A stretch of DNA of 64,000 bases from positions 62,001 through 126,000 of the forward strand of contig JAEPQZ010000009.1 of NCBI GenBank assembly GCA_016758905.1, in the 5' to 3' direction. Position 1 is the stretch's first letter; every line of letters starts with the position of its first letter. Source of the DNA: Umbelopsis isabellina (taxonomy: Eukaryota; Mucoromycota; Umbelopsidomycetes; Umbelopsidales; Umbelopsidaceae). Of this stretch, positions 48,262 to 59,627 are shown in pieces. The position numbers and the translations under genes were made by a program. The notes beneath the pieces are model-generated. The model ran no database searches, was not told the DNA's origin, and saw only the letters and a list, made by a program, of their open reading frames with translations.

Positions 48262-49256
48262 TTAGAACGTTGACCACTGCCAATCTGCTGGCACAGATGC
48301 AATTGGGTTCAAGGTTGGGTCTAACAGGATATATGTCAGAAATGAAATGGTGTGTACTGCAAGTCAGATGAGAAAAATGAAAAACTTACCAGCCACTCGT
48401 TGTCTAATGTTGATCGGTCGCTCCGAAGGCGATGGCTGAGGTTTTACAATGTCTATGATACAGTCATTAGCCAAGCTTCACACTTTACAAATATCCGCAC
48501 CCCTAGCTTACCATCACGTCCAAGTTCTGAAATGCCTTCCATATCTTGAGGTGGCAAATTCGTCATTATACGAGGCCGGTTTGATGCATCACCTTCTGTA
48601 TTTGGTTTGGACCGCTGGTCGTCATTGGGTTCAATGGCACCATCTTGCGCTTTATTGGCGGCGGCAGTCAAACTAGCCCGCCTCATGATTGACAGCCATC
48701 TTTGTTGCTGTCTCGCACATGTATCGCAACCTCGCACCAAGTCGCCATGGGGATTAAAGCTGATTGATTGGTCCAAGCGAAAGTAATTGGAACAGTGTGC
48801 AGCACAGAATATATCGCCACATTTTCGACAATGATGGCGACGTTCAAAGAGTGAAAATCGGGTGGTACAGCCGGGGTATGCACAATGCGACGCTTCAGAA
48901 TCAGGCTGTTTGGGGAAAAAGACAAGCATTCGGCCGGTTAGCGAAAATGACAGTTATTTCCCAATAACCCTAAAATACGTGGGGCAAAAATAAAAAAAAA
49001 ACGCATTTACCTTCCAGTGATCCCGAGACGGTGGTCCAATAGCAAGGGTGGATAATATGCTCGACCGCCTTAATGCTCGAGACGCCATGAGTTGTGCTTC
49101 AACGTCAATTTGATTAGTGGACCCTCCCCGGCGGTGATTATCACGCTGTAATGGCTGTGAAAGAGGATGAGCATGGTGTTGGTTGTCGTTTGGTTGTGTG
49201 GATCCCATGGTTAGATGAGCAGGACGTTGCTTCCTCGTTAATGCGTAAACATCCAT
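48262..49256 (-). CDS. FYVE zinc-finger protein
   Basis: FYVE domains bind phosphatidylinositol 3-phosphate on endosomes and vacuoles. Four exons (49011-49256, 48512-48905, 48390-48452, 48262-48320) give 253 residues. The domain (about residues 80-150) has the split WKPD motif across the first intron, CAYPGC, RRHHCRKCGDIFCAAHC and CDTC, i.e. the WxxD, R+HHC+xCG and zinc-binding Cys set. The chain ends VPADWQWSTF, an ending I associate with other fungal FYVE proteins of this kind. Start: ATG 49256; the in-frame ATG 49208 (MGSTQPND) is a reasonable alternative. The rest is disordered. Confidence 0.9.
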
Positions 49257-49423
49257 ACGACAAAACAAAAAGTTTAGTCGCCAAAATTAAATGTAAATTC
49301 GGCCAAGGGAAATGAGGTTTCAATTTTGCTAAGCAATGCAAATGCACACACCATCAAATGCGGTAATAATTTTTATGATCAAATTAAACTAAAAAAATGC
49401 GTAAACATGCTATTGGTATCCTC

Positions 49424-51136
49424 TTACAACTTGCCTTGAGCCAAGTAGGTGAGCAAATCTAATTTAGTAACAACATGCTTCACTTTAGCCTTTCCGTCAA
49501 CGTTTTCAGTGACCACGGCACTAGCGTGGTTCTCGAAAAATCGGGTGAGTGTATCGAGGGGAGTGTTGACGGTAATTTCTTTGTAGGTCTTGGAGTGGTT
49601 GTCAAAGTGGAACATTACTTGAGAAACTGGAGACTCGAGTGTAGCTCTGCCAGATGCGATACGGGCAAGGATGTTACCACGAGTCAAAAGACCAGCAAGA
49701 CGTTGATGAGATCCTGATACGACTGGAACTTGGTCAAAGTCATTTTTAGACATGATATCAATGACTTCTTTGCATTGGGTGTTAATGTCGACGGTGACGG
49801 CGTCCTTGAGCTTAAGATCAGACACCTTGGCACCATGGTAATCCTTCTCAGCTTTCTTCTCGAAACTCTGTGCCTCAAACTTCTCATCAGTGAAGCCGTT
49901 GGATCGCATCCAGTCGTCATTCAAAAACTTGGTCATGTAGTTACGAACAGAGTCAGGAAGGATAACAACACACTTTTGTCCTTCCTTGAGCTCCTTGGCT
50001 GCCTCAACAGCTGCATACATAGCAGTACCTGATGATCCACCGCAAAGGATACCCTCATCACGGATAAGGCGTCTTGACATAAGGAAAGATTCCTTATCAG
50101 AAGACTTGACCCAGGTGTCGACGAGGGATCGATCGAGAGCCTCGGGAATAAAGTCATATCCGATACCTTCGACTTGATATGAGTCGGTGGTGGTGTTCAA
50201 TGATTCAGGTTGAGCAAGAATGGAGCCATGGGGATCAACACCAACGATCTAAAGGAATAACCGATTAGACCTACCGTTACACATTGCATAATCCGTACAA
50301 CTACCAAATATTGCCTTACCTTCACATTGGGACATCTCTCCTTGAGCTTACGAGCAATACCGGAAATGGTACCACCTGTACCAGCACCAGCAACCAACAT
50401 ATCAACTTGGCCATCGCAAGCATTCAAAATTTCTTCAGCTGTGGTGTCATAATGAGCAATGGGGTTGTAAGGATTGCCATACTGATCAAGAATAACAGCA
50501 TGAGGAATGCTATCACGCAATTTCTTTGCAACGCCAATGTGTGATTCAGGAGAGTCCCATGCAGCCTCAGTAGGAGTACGGATAATTTCAGCACCAAGTG
50601 CCTTAAGAACGTCGACCTTTTCTTGAGACATCTTCTCAGGCAAGGTAATGATGACTCTGTAACCCTTGACAGCAGCGGCAAGAGCGAGACCAATACCAGT
50701 GTTACCAGACGTGGGTTCAATGATAGTGCTAACACCAGGTATAATGGTACCAGCAGCTTCAGCTTCTTCTACCATACGCTTAGCAATACGGTCCTTGACC
50801 GATCCACCAGCGTTGAAGAATTCGCATTTGGCCACTGTAACGATAGTTGTAAGCAAAATATCTATTTGGCAGTCATATTTGATTTGTTCAACTTACAAAG
50901 TTCGCACTTCAAACCCTCTTGCTTTGCAATCTTGCTTACGCGGACCATAGGGGTGTTACCGATATGATCGAGGATGGTATTGAGAACCTTGGGCTCTGGC
51001 ACACTGAAGCAGAATTGATATTTAATAAACTCCCTGATAATGCCTACATGCTATGTTGTAGTGAATCTAGTAATTACCTCTTGACATGAGTATGATTGAC
51101 TTTGAAGCAGCTTGCAGGGCAGGAATTAGGAGACAT
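49424..51136 (-). CDS. CYS4: Cystathionine beta-synthase
   Basis: PLP enzyme that joins serine and homocysteine to cystathionine in transsulfuration. Four exons (51078-51136, 50897-51003, 50320-50834, 49424-50248) give 501 residues, close to yeast Cys4 (507). Visible are [26 protein letters not shown] (Schiff-base Lys69), [26 protein letters not shown] (phosphate loop), [10 protein letters not shown] and GGSSGTA. The C-terminal part (about 365-500) carries the regulatory pair of CBS domains ([32 protein letters not shown]). The long haem-binding N-terminus of animal CBS is absent, as in yeast. The orthology is secure. Confidence 0.96.
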
Positions 51137-51532
51137 ATTGAATAAAGCAAAAGGTGAAAAAGAAAATTTTTAGGGACAGCTCAGCAGCTTTCACACGCTT
51201 TCAAATTCGGTTTTTGAAAGTCCAATACGAACGTGGCTGTCGGAGTCATTTCCAATATTGGCTATCGATAATTATGTACCTGTCCAATGCTCTGTTAACA
51301 ACTAGTCAAAGAATGTGCAAACTATTTGATTTGAAAGGTACCAGATGTAGAATATTTAGTCGATATTTAAGATATATACGTCGAAAGTGGGTTATATTGT
51401 GAACGAAAACCATGTAGCAATATTAACGTCAGAAAGAGCAGAAAGTCCAAAGCAAGTCACTCCACCGACGAATAAGCAGTGGTGACTGGCGCTGGCCAGC
51501 AAAAATGGTAATTAATGCTCTGTTAGATTATA
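51137..51532. other. Intergenic region
   Basis: Promoter of the CBS gene (-) and 3' flank of the SDR gene (-). No other feature seen. Confidence 0.45.
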
Positions 51533-52581
51533 TTATTGGTAAATGCTTTTGCTTTCAGGTGCAATCTTGTACAAGATATCAGTCATCTCTTTAAAAAGCT
51601 TCTCTCCGTCAGTTTGGCCAGCTTCGCTACGTACATATGGAGATGGACTGCAAAAAGATTTTAAAATATGACAACTTTAGCTTTAAAAAAGACATGGAGA
51701 GTTGGCACTTACGGATACACCATGCAGGACATCAGATATTTGCCATGGGTCTCAAAGTTATCATTCTCTCCACCATTGACAATAGTAGCACCACCCACTT
51801 CGAGAGGTCTAGCAAGTATCATTTTGATATATGGATATAGAGGGTTTGGTCGCTCTCTTAGCAGGTTTGAAGAGCAAAGGCCAGGATCCACAATGTTCAA
51901 AATAACTTTGGGTTTGCCTGGTTCTCTTTCAGGGATATATTTGACGACTTGCTTAAAGTATATGATCTCAAGAAGTTTCGAGATGGTATAATAATCGCCA
52001 AGAGTATAATGGTCTTCTTTGTTGAGAAATTCGATGATTGGCTGGTCTTTGGGAATTTTATCCAGTGACGCTTGGACATGACTTTCGGACGAAAGGATGG
52101 TGAGGCGTGGCGTAACCTTGAACTGATCTGCGGTGGCATACATCTTGGGGAGCAGAAGGTTGGCCAGCAAGGCTGTCGAGATGACATTGACTTGAAGGCC
52201 TTCCTCATATCCATCTTGCGACACTCTCCATGATGCTGTTGCTATGCCTGCATTGAGTGCTACTATATCTAAGCGACAAAGTTCTTTCGATACCTTGTTG
52301 CAGAAGGCTTTGACGGAGTCTAGCGACAAATAATCAAGATGCCAAACTTCTACAACATCTGTACGCTTGGTGGTTTCCTCGATCGATTTTTTTGCGTCAT
52401 GGCCACTCTCCAAGTTGCGTACCGCCAGGATGACCTTTTTGGCATCCAAACGAACATAGTGTCTGGCGGCTTCTAAACCTATCCCTCCGTTGGCGCCAGT
52501 AACAATAACGATCTGATCAGTGAAAGGACCTTTTGGTTCAGGCAAAGTCTTGAATTGACAATAGAGGGCATATAGAAGCAT
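51533..52581 (-). CDS. Short-chain dehydrogenase, retinol-dehydrogenase-like
   Basis: NAD(P)-dependent oxidoreductase. Two exons (51713-52581, 51533-51647) give 327 residues. The classical motifs are TGANGGIG (about residues 29-36), DYLS after the third strand, NAGIA, and the catalytic set with SSESH and YTISK. The N-terminus has a short hydrophobic head (MLLYALYCQF). The closest general match is the large fungal group related to retinol dehydrogenases and WWOX; the substrate is unknown. The 5' flank has a (gagt)n tract at about 52619-52640. Confidence 0.92.
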
Positions 52582-53277
52582 GGGTGGGTAGGAGTTGGGT
52601 TATAAGAGATGTGGTATAAGAGTGAGTGAGTGAGTGAGAAAATAAGAGATCAACACAAAGTGACTGAAAAACTTGAGTTTCTCCCAAAATTGCCACTCGC
52701 AGCTGCACGTTATCTTGTGTGCCCAGAAGTTGCCGCGCGCCCGGCATAATTATTTGACCGCCAATTTGTACTGATGGCCCTGAGGTTTGGTGCTGCAATT
52801 TTGAGGCTGCATCATTTTTAGGCTTTTCACAGGAACTTTATCCATGTTTTCTCCGTGGCATTCTTGTTGTCATCAAACCTTATCTCAGTGCTTCACCCAG
52901 CCTTTTTTTATGAAGCTTTAACCCGAATTGCCGGACGGCTTTTCTGTTGATATTTTTTTTGGCGTGGCAACGCATACAAATCTGAGACCTCGTTAGTGCG
53001 CGTTGTACACATTGTTTCGGAATTTTGCCATAGTTGGCTTCAGCTTGATGGCGGGTGTACGCTGTCTTTCAAGTGATTGATTGATCACAGATGTCCGTGC
53101 GGAAGCGACCGCTAACGATCCGAAAAAAGGGAGATATTTCACAGTCACTGACCATATGGAGCTCTTGTTTGTGCCGTTAGGTCACACTTTCTACAGTTTA
53201 TGAACTCATCTTACCGTTTGGTTACCGTACTTCCCTCCCTTGTTCTGTTGTTTTATTTTGCTTTTTTTTGTTTCCCT
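52582..53277. other. Divergent promoter region, SDR / Pro-His-rich protein
   Basis: About 700 bp. Contains a short gagt tandem tract (52619-52640) and, just before the plus-strand gene, a pyrimidine-rich leader (cttgttctgttgttttattt around 53240) typical of fungal 5' leaders. Confidence 0.5.
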
Positions 53278-54615
53278 ATGGACAACCTTAGCAACCAAGA
53301 ATATGATGAGGAATACAGATCAAAGATGAAGGAGATTATTGATCGCGCCGCGAAAATTACGCTGGCTTTAAAGGATACAGATTTGTCGACTAGCCACCGT
53401 CAGCCAAGACTTGGACGCAGCCTCTCTACCAGTACAAACCGCAGAAAGAGTACGTCTCATGACTTTCATAATGATTACTCAGGATATGGTTTTGAAAACA
53501 GTGATGAAGAACGATTAAAGCGCAAACCTTCTCGAAGACGTAGTATGAGTCGACGCCGGCGCCAAAGCACTCCGGATATAAACGAATGGAAGTATTCAAG
53601 GCAGACGAACCCAGTAGGACCAGACCCCTTTTATCAGCCAACGCCAGTTCATCCAACTGCTCATCATCATGCAAAGGAGAAAAGTTTTGACCCGCAGAAC
53701 CCTTTTCACCAGCAGCATTTTCCTGTACAAGGTTATGGCCCACATCCACCGGAATGGGACCTTCCGCAACATCAGCCGGAATATCTCGATGAAAATTCCA
53801 TGTTGAGCTATTTTGGTCCGCCTCCCGGTATGATGCATCATAACATGCTGCCCCATCAACCACCGTTACCACCACCTCCTGTTCCTCCACATCAGCATCA
53901 TCATCCTCGTCGCCATCAATCGGGTGCGGTACATAACATGATGCCTCCTCCGCCACCACCACCACCGGAACTCTATGATTTTCCAATGCACCCACAGTCC
54001 CATCCTTCGATCGAAGCGTTAGGCATGACTCCAAGACAAATGCATCAGCCTCTACCAGGTGGTGGTGGCGGAATGAGTATGGGTCCGATGCATCTACCAC
54101 ATCCAATGCATGCGATGATGATGGAAAGCGGAGCCATGCCAACACCAATGATGGGTCCATCCCTCTTGCCACATCAACCAATGGGGCCGCCAGATCTACA
54201 AGGCAGCGACCCTGGCATGGATAATACACCGTCGCCTCCACAAATGTGGCATACAGGTAGAATGCGTCATCCAAGTATGGACAACGGAGACTGGAAATGG
54301 TGTTTCATGACCATGACCGACAACAACGAGGAAGAATGGACGCCATTGGATGATAACAATCAAATGCTTTTGCAGGACGCTGGACCCAATGATGGAGTTG
54401 CTTATGAAATCATGGATTCGCATATCGAAGGAGGACGCAAGAGAGTAATGGTGTTTCCGCAACGACAGTACTGTTTCTATCACTTGGGCGGTCAAATGAT
54501 CAAATTGCCCGTTGCTCTGCGTAACATGTCCCAGTCCGATATACCGACAACAGCGGCGAATGGCCCTGGAGCCAATGCATTTGCTGGAAATCCGAGCGGT
54601 CCCTTGCATCATTAG
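53278..54615 (+). CDS. Pro/His/Met-rich protein with a WWE-like C-terminal domain
   Basis: Single exon, 445 residues from ATG 53278 (MDNLSNQEYDEEY). The ATG at 53200 would add 26 hydrophobic residues encoded by a pyrimidine-rich tract, which looks more like a 5' leader. A charged head with RRRSMSRRRRQS (nuclear-signal-like) is followed by a long low-complexity region rich in His, Pro and Met (PPPPPPPPELYDFP, HAMMMESGAMPTPMMGPS). The C-terminal 110 residues are ordered: DWKWCFMTM, EEEWTPLDDNNQMLL and RVMVFPQRQYCFYH match the W-W-E spacing of the WWE domain, which binds poly-ADP-ribose or acts in ubiquitin ligases. The WWE call is by eye. Intronless, unlike most neighbours. Confidence 0.8.
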   Translation: MDNLSNQEYDEEYRSKMKEIIDRAAKITLALKDTDLSTSHRQPRLGRSLSTSTNRRKSTSHDFHNDYSGYGFENSDEERLKRKPSRRRSMSRRRRQSTPDINEWKYSRQTNPVGPDPFYQPTPVHPTAHHHAKEKSFDPQNPFHQQHFPVQGYGPHPPEWDLPQHQPEYLDENSMLSYFGPPPGMMHHNMLPHQPPLPPPPVPPHQHHHPRRHQSGAVHNMMPPPPPPPPELYDFPMHPQSHPSIEALGMTPRQMHQPLPGGGGGMSMGPMHLPHPMHAMMMESGAMPTPMMGPSLLPHQPMGPPDLQGSDPGMDNTPSPPQMWHTGRMRHPSMDNGDWKWCFMTMTDNNEEEWTPLDDNNQMLLQDAGPNDGVAYEIMDSHIEGGRKRVMVFPQRQYCFYHLGGQMIKLPVALRNMSQSDIPTTAANGPGANAFAGNPSGPLHH

Positions 54616-55072
54616 CGCTCAATTGTGAATTACCTGTTACCGTTGTCCTGTATTTTATTTGAATTTAGGCTTTATCTTATAGTGAGCAAGTCGTTGCTAC
54701 GTTATATATTTACCATTGGTTTCAAAACGTACCACCGTTTGAATATGCTTGGTTTTTCCCATTTTACCCCCTTTTGCAGAAACACAATACCCTCCAAGCA
54801 ACATGAGATACGGCGGCTAACTGTTGAAGATACTTTTTTTACTTTTCGAAAAAGAATTTAGGAGCAAAGAGCCCGCGAATCGAGACGGTTTAAGATCGCA
54901 ACATTCGATATTAAGCAGATAGAATGAAAGAAAAAATATAACCATTTGATTAAATAGGCACAAAAAGGAATCCATAGAGATAATAGTTGGTTTGTTGAAA
55001 AAGGGAGGTTGTGTAAGGGTGGCGAGTTCATCATAAGACAAAAAAGTACAACAAAAAAAGGTAAAACCCCAT
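54616..55072. other. Intergenic region between convergent genes
   Basis: 3' flanks of the WWE-like gene (+) and ERG6 (-). No other feature seen. Confidence 0.45.
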
Positions 55073-56650
55073 TTACGCATTCAATGGCTTCTCAGCAACG
55101 AAGAAGTACATTGGAGTGAAGATGTTCATCTCACCACCCTTGACCAAGTAATCTGCAGCATCATTGAGAAGTTGTGAGGTTTCCAGCACACCAGGAGGCA
55201 CGATACCAAACTTGCTGAAGAATGTAAGGAAGGAATGAGTGTAGAATCTGCCCCAAGGGCTTCTCAACATGCCTCTTATGCCTTCAGGAGCCTTCAAGGT
55301 GTTATACCATGGGTTGGTGGCGTCATCGATAATGGCAGCATCACCTTCCTCCAAAACATTGAAGCCGACAGTCTTAAGAGCAGCCAAACATTGTTGTGTA
55401 GTATATAATTTCGATATGGAGTTACCCTCTTCGATGGCATGTATAACCTTCTTCTGAGCAAGATCCTTCTCGTCGTATTGTGGAGTGGTACACCACTCAT
55501 AACAAGCGAAACGGCCACCGGGCTTGAGAACACGGAAAATCTCAGCATAGACCATTTCGAGCTTAGGAGCATGGACAGTGGCTTCAACCGAGAAAACACC
55601 ATCGAAAATCTGGTTCTCTATTGGCATCTGCGTAAAGTCACCCTTGACGAAATCGGTATAAGGGGTCAAGCCATACTTGATAGAGTAAGCCTGGCAGCGC
55701 TCAATCTGGTAGGAGTTGTTGTTGATACCAGTGACATGAGCGTAACCTGAAGCCTTGACAACCTCGCGGAGTGGTCCACCTGTGCGGATTTAGGGAAAGC
55801 GGGCAAAATTTAAAATTCAATTCACTGGTTGGTGATGGCAACGAAGCCGCAATTTTTAGCGTTCCACAAAGTATAACTTACCGACACCGCAGCCAACATC
55901 CTATGTGCGGAAATATCGTTCTTAATAAGGTGATGGACCCCAATTACAAGCGGTTTCAGAACCATTTTCAACTTACCAAAACCTTATCACCCTTCTTCAA
56001 AGCAAGCTTGAGAGCAAGGAAAGCTTCGTGACGCTTGATGTTCTCTTCGAATGTATCGCCTATTGAAAAAGTGTTACGAAGAATCGACATGTCAGCAGCC
56101 AGTTTTTTTTATATAAATAACCATGCACAGCGTTTTCCACTTTTTTGTATGGTTCGAAACACCGCAAGCCCTAACCCGTCAAATAATCACGTACCCTTGT
56201 AGAGTTTGGCAAAGTGGAAAGATTGACCCCAACCTAGAAGATAACGAAGAAAAAAAAAAAATATAGAAAAAAAAACAAATAAATCAAGTTGCAATAAACA
56301 GAGAAAAGAGAAAAAAAAAACACAGTTAATTGCGAACAGCCTTGATGGACACGTACAACCAGGGAAAACGCATGCCACTTACCATATTCATAAAAGTCGG
56401 TAACCAAATCATAGAAAGCATTGGTCATGACTTGAGCATGCTCGCGTCTGTTCTCAACATGCTCTTCGTTGTTTTCAATGTTCTTCTTGTCTTGCCAGTT
56501 GCTGTAATACGTCTCGGCGGCTCTCTTGTTCAAATCAGAGTCCTTTTGCGTCACCTTCTTAAGGAAACCAGATTCCTCGAGAACAAGATTGCCATGGAGC
56601 TTTCTCATCAGCTGGATCTCTTCGGACGGGTTATTAACGGTCACAGACAT
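55073..56650 (-). CDS. ERG6: Sterol 24-C-methyltransferase
   Basis: SAM-dependent enzyme of ergosterol synthesis that methylates C-24 of zymosterol-type sterols at the ER or lipid droplets. Five exons (56383-56650, 56195-56233, 55977-56059, 55882-55900, 55073-55779) give 371 residues, close to yeast Erg6 (383). Landmarks: YEYGWGQSFHFAKLY (sterol-side region), DVGCGVGGPLR (SAM motif I, near residue 131), NNNSYQIERC, FSVEATVHAP, LKPGGRFACYEWC and the terminal TPMYFFVAEKP. Exon 4 is only 19 bp and encodes DVGCGV, the heart of motif I; it is needed to keep the frame. The orthology is secure. Confidence 0.97.
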
Positions 56651-57305
56651 GATATGTTGTAGGGATAATCCAAACAGTCAAAAAGGGAAAGAAAGGATAA
56701 AGTAAAGAAAGAGAGTGTGGAAAAGAGAAAACTCAAATAGTCCAGTTAAATCAGCGGAATTACGCTGGCTGGTGTACGTAGCTAAAGGGTGGGGCCGGCC
56801 AAAAGTTTAGGTCTCACCAAGCACAAACCTATTGTTGAGAGTACAATGTGTGTGGATATAGCTTTTGGGGGATGGGTTTAATAAGATTTGGCTGGATAGG
56901 ATTGGCTGGACATTTTATTGCTCGCTTAGAAGTAGTTGGGGGGTTTCCTGTTCTGCCCCTGCTGCGAGCTTCTTTGGCCCAGTGCTCATAAGTGAGTGTG
57001 TAAATTGATCGCCTTCAGCTCTAGCCTTTGCTGCCTATGGAGCCGTGCTAGCAGAACAAACTTAACACCACACAATTGCTCGATGACATACGCCGATCCG
57101 GTTAAACCAGAAAGGATCACTCCAACTCAACAAAACCCCGCACTCAGGGTTGGACCATGATTGGCTGTGGTGCGCTCCAAGCGCCTTATGTTTTCTTACG
57201 GGTCTGCACCTCCCGCCGTCAGATACCACTCTTACCCTTAATTTTTCCCTTTTTCTTTTTTTTGTTGTTGTTATCATTGTTGTTGATTTAACCCTATCTA
57301 CATCT
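56651..57305. other. Divergent promoter region, ERG6 / membrane protein
   Basis: About 650 bp between divergent genes. Pyrimidine-rich tract at about 57240-57290 upstream of the membrane-protein start. No gene recognised. Confidence 0.45.
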
Positions 57306-58043
57306 ATGATCCGCTGGTGCCTCATCTCACAGACCATGCTTGGTCTGATTATAGTCATCGTTCTAGGATCTGCAACAAGTAAACTAAATGTCTTTTTCGA
57401 AACAGCTGCCAATTTGACTGGTCTAGGTAGGAGAACCCGACTATCCTCAATTTTTTTTTTTTTTTTCTACTACCGCGCACATTTGGCCAGCAATAGAAAT
57501 GCTTTCCTTCTAAAACGTCGGCCCGTTGTAGCTGACAAATGCTGACTCTGGTTTTTTTCCATGCCAGGCAATTTCGTACCAATTCGAGTCCCCGGGTCGT
57601 TAGCGTTCATGTTGATCATTAGTCTAAATTCTACGTTATATACCTTGGTATTATGTTTCGATAACCGCTTAGCCCATCCAGCCTGGTACCCTTCCACATT
57701 TCTGGTATGCACTGCCACATTGTACGCTGTTGCACTGTTCGTGTCGGCTTTGCTGCCCGAGCTGCCTATCGTCCAAGGTTCTACTACCCTGTCTTGTACA
57801 TGGACTGATTATGGAAGTTGGCGTGAGATGTTTGTTCCCTCCGTGTACTCTTGGTCTGCTGCTGTCGACGGTGCGTGCACTCAGCTCATTGCTGCTGTAG
57901 CACTCAGCTGGATATTATGCATGACGTATCCCGTACTCATCTTTCTGTATTGGCGACAGCGGTCGTCTGCACGCATACATCTTGGCCAAGTAGTACATGA
58001 TCAGAAAAGGCACGAAAAAACCGTATCCCATACATTTTGGTGA
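57306..58043 (+). CDS. Four-helix membrane protein, MARVEL-like
   Basis: Two exons (57306-57426, 57568-58043) give 198 residues. Four hydrophobic segments are visible: MLGLIIVIVLGSA, SLAFMLIISLNSTLYTLVL, FLVCTATLYAVALFVSALL and LIAAVALSWILCMTYPVLI. The second extracellular-side loop contains CTWTDYGSW and the tail is basic (RQRSSARIH). Spacing and topology fit fungal MARVEL-domain proteins of the plasma membrane. No catalytic motif; function unknown. Confidence 0.78.
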
Positions 58044-58641
58044 CGAGTACCACTTATAAAGCACCAGTGTAGAGACAGTATATGTATCACGGTTTTCAGT
58101 AGAGATTACCCCTTAAGTACACCTTATAGACATGATTATCAATATCTTGCCATGGCGGCAGTGTGCAAATATACAACATATTTATACCCAATTTGTGCAG
58201 TATAAGCCCCCCTTGGACAGCCATGAAATGTGGACATTATCTAGATTTGGATTCGAGGGCATGGAGATCTTCATATTTTGCACGCCCGATCGTGACATTT
58301 TTGCGCTATAGTCACATGTATCAATGTAAATAAGGTATACAAAAAAGAAAGAGAGACTTTTTTGAGTTATAGTTTTTTTGGTGCCAAACGGAAGGCAGAC
58401 GTTTATTGTGGGAATCAAAAAAATTTCGGCTTGAGCTCACGAAGCTTCTCATCACTGAAGACCAGACCAGACCAGACGCATGTAGTTTTTTTAAAAAATC
58501 GGCGAGGAATATAAAATTCCAACCGTCTGATTTTTGACAGGTGTTTTTATTTCAAAAATCCGCACATCTCACACATAGATTATCTCGCGCTTGGATCTGA
58601 TGTCTTTACGTTTCTTCCCCTCTTTAATTTCAAAGCGTACT
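58044..58641. other. Intergenic region upstream of ridA
   Basis: About 600 bp. TATA-like word (gaatataaaatt) at about 58507-58518. No gene recognised. Confidence 0.45.
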
Positions 58642-59499
58642 ATGTCTTCCCTCACCCCCGTTCGTACGTACCCAGCCCCACCACTGTAGTCGATCTGATT
58701 TGATTTTGTAACTAACAGCCGACCACCCACTTTGGACAGAAACCAGCAAGGCTCCCAGCGCTATTGGCCCTTATTGTACGTGATAAACACCTCCGCCACT
58801 TAGTTTGACACCTTGAATTCCGTCCGTATTTGTGCATTGTGCTAATCGCCTGCATCCACTTAGCCCAAGCTATTAAGGTCAACAACCTTGTTTACACCTC
58901 CGGTCAGATTCCCGTCATTCCCGAGACAGGTAAGCGTTTTTGTCATATATAGTAGTAAACTTGTGAAGAAGCAGCGGGGGTGTCGAGTGGTAGTCACTAA
59001 CACGGTCTCTTACGACATAAAGGTGAAATTGTTGAGGGTGGTGTCAAGGAACAAACTCACCAGTGCATGACCAACCTTGGCGAGGTGCTTAAGGCTTCCG
59101 GCTCCTCTTTGGACCGCGTTGTCAAGACTACTGTGTTCCTCAAGAACATGAACGACTTTGCTACCATGAACGAAGTGTATGGAACTGTAAGTTAGATATG
59201 CAATGGAAATGCACAGGGAGGGGCATGTATGCGCGTATGCGTATGCGTATGCGTATGCGTGAGCTTGTGCATGCGATGCGTCTTGATATGTGCGTAGGCA
59301 ATACCGAGGTGCGGCACTAGTACAATACTCTCCCACGCGTTTTTTTTTTTTTGTCGCCAGGTTCATTCCGCCAGATTTACTGACTTGTTACTTCTAATAG
59401 TACTTCCCCAACACTAAGCCTGCCAGATCCGCTGTCGAGGTCGCTCGCTTGCCCAAGGACGTTCAAGTCGAAGTTGAATGCGTTGCCTTGACTGATTAG
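58642..59499 (+). CDS. RidA/YjgF/UK114 family enamine-imine deaminase
   Basis: Hydrolyses reactive 2-aminoacrylate-type enamines released by PLP enzymes. Five exons (58642-58663, 58719-58775, 58864-58929, 59023-59186, 59401-59499) give 135 residues, the usual length. Signature text: [32 protein letters not shown], the C-terminal half with [14 protein letters not shown] and [19 protein letters not shown] (active-site Arg). The first exon has only 22 bp. Intron 4 contains a (gcgtat)n tract. A mitochondrial presequence as in yeast Mmf1 is not obvious, so this is more like the cytosolic Hmf1 form. Confidence 0.95.
59226..59262. repeat. (gcgtat)n tandem repeat in ridA intron 4
   Basis: About five tandem copies of a 6-bp unit (gcgtat), slightly imperfect at the left end. 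Confidence 0.85.
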
Positions 59500-59627
59500 A
59501 AATATCTTGTGTGAAATAAAACAAGTGTACATGCGCATTTTTATCTTTATTGTCATTTGGGTAATTGTTATATCGGGCGTAGGTTTAAATACCTGGTTAA
59601 TCTATGTTACAGGCACCAACTCCTATA

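Noticed and set aside
53200-53277. An N-terminal hydrophobic leader on the WWE-like protein
   Set aside because: The apparent signal sequence is encoded by a pyrimidine-rich tract typical of a fungal 5' leader; the protein otherwise looks nuclear or cytosolic.
53426-54274. A 282-codon open frame antisense to the Pro/His-rich gene
   Set aside because: It mirrors the low-complexity sense gene, whose codon bias leaves the opposite strand free of stops; the translated text shows no domain.
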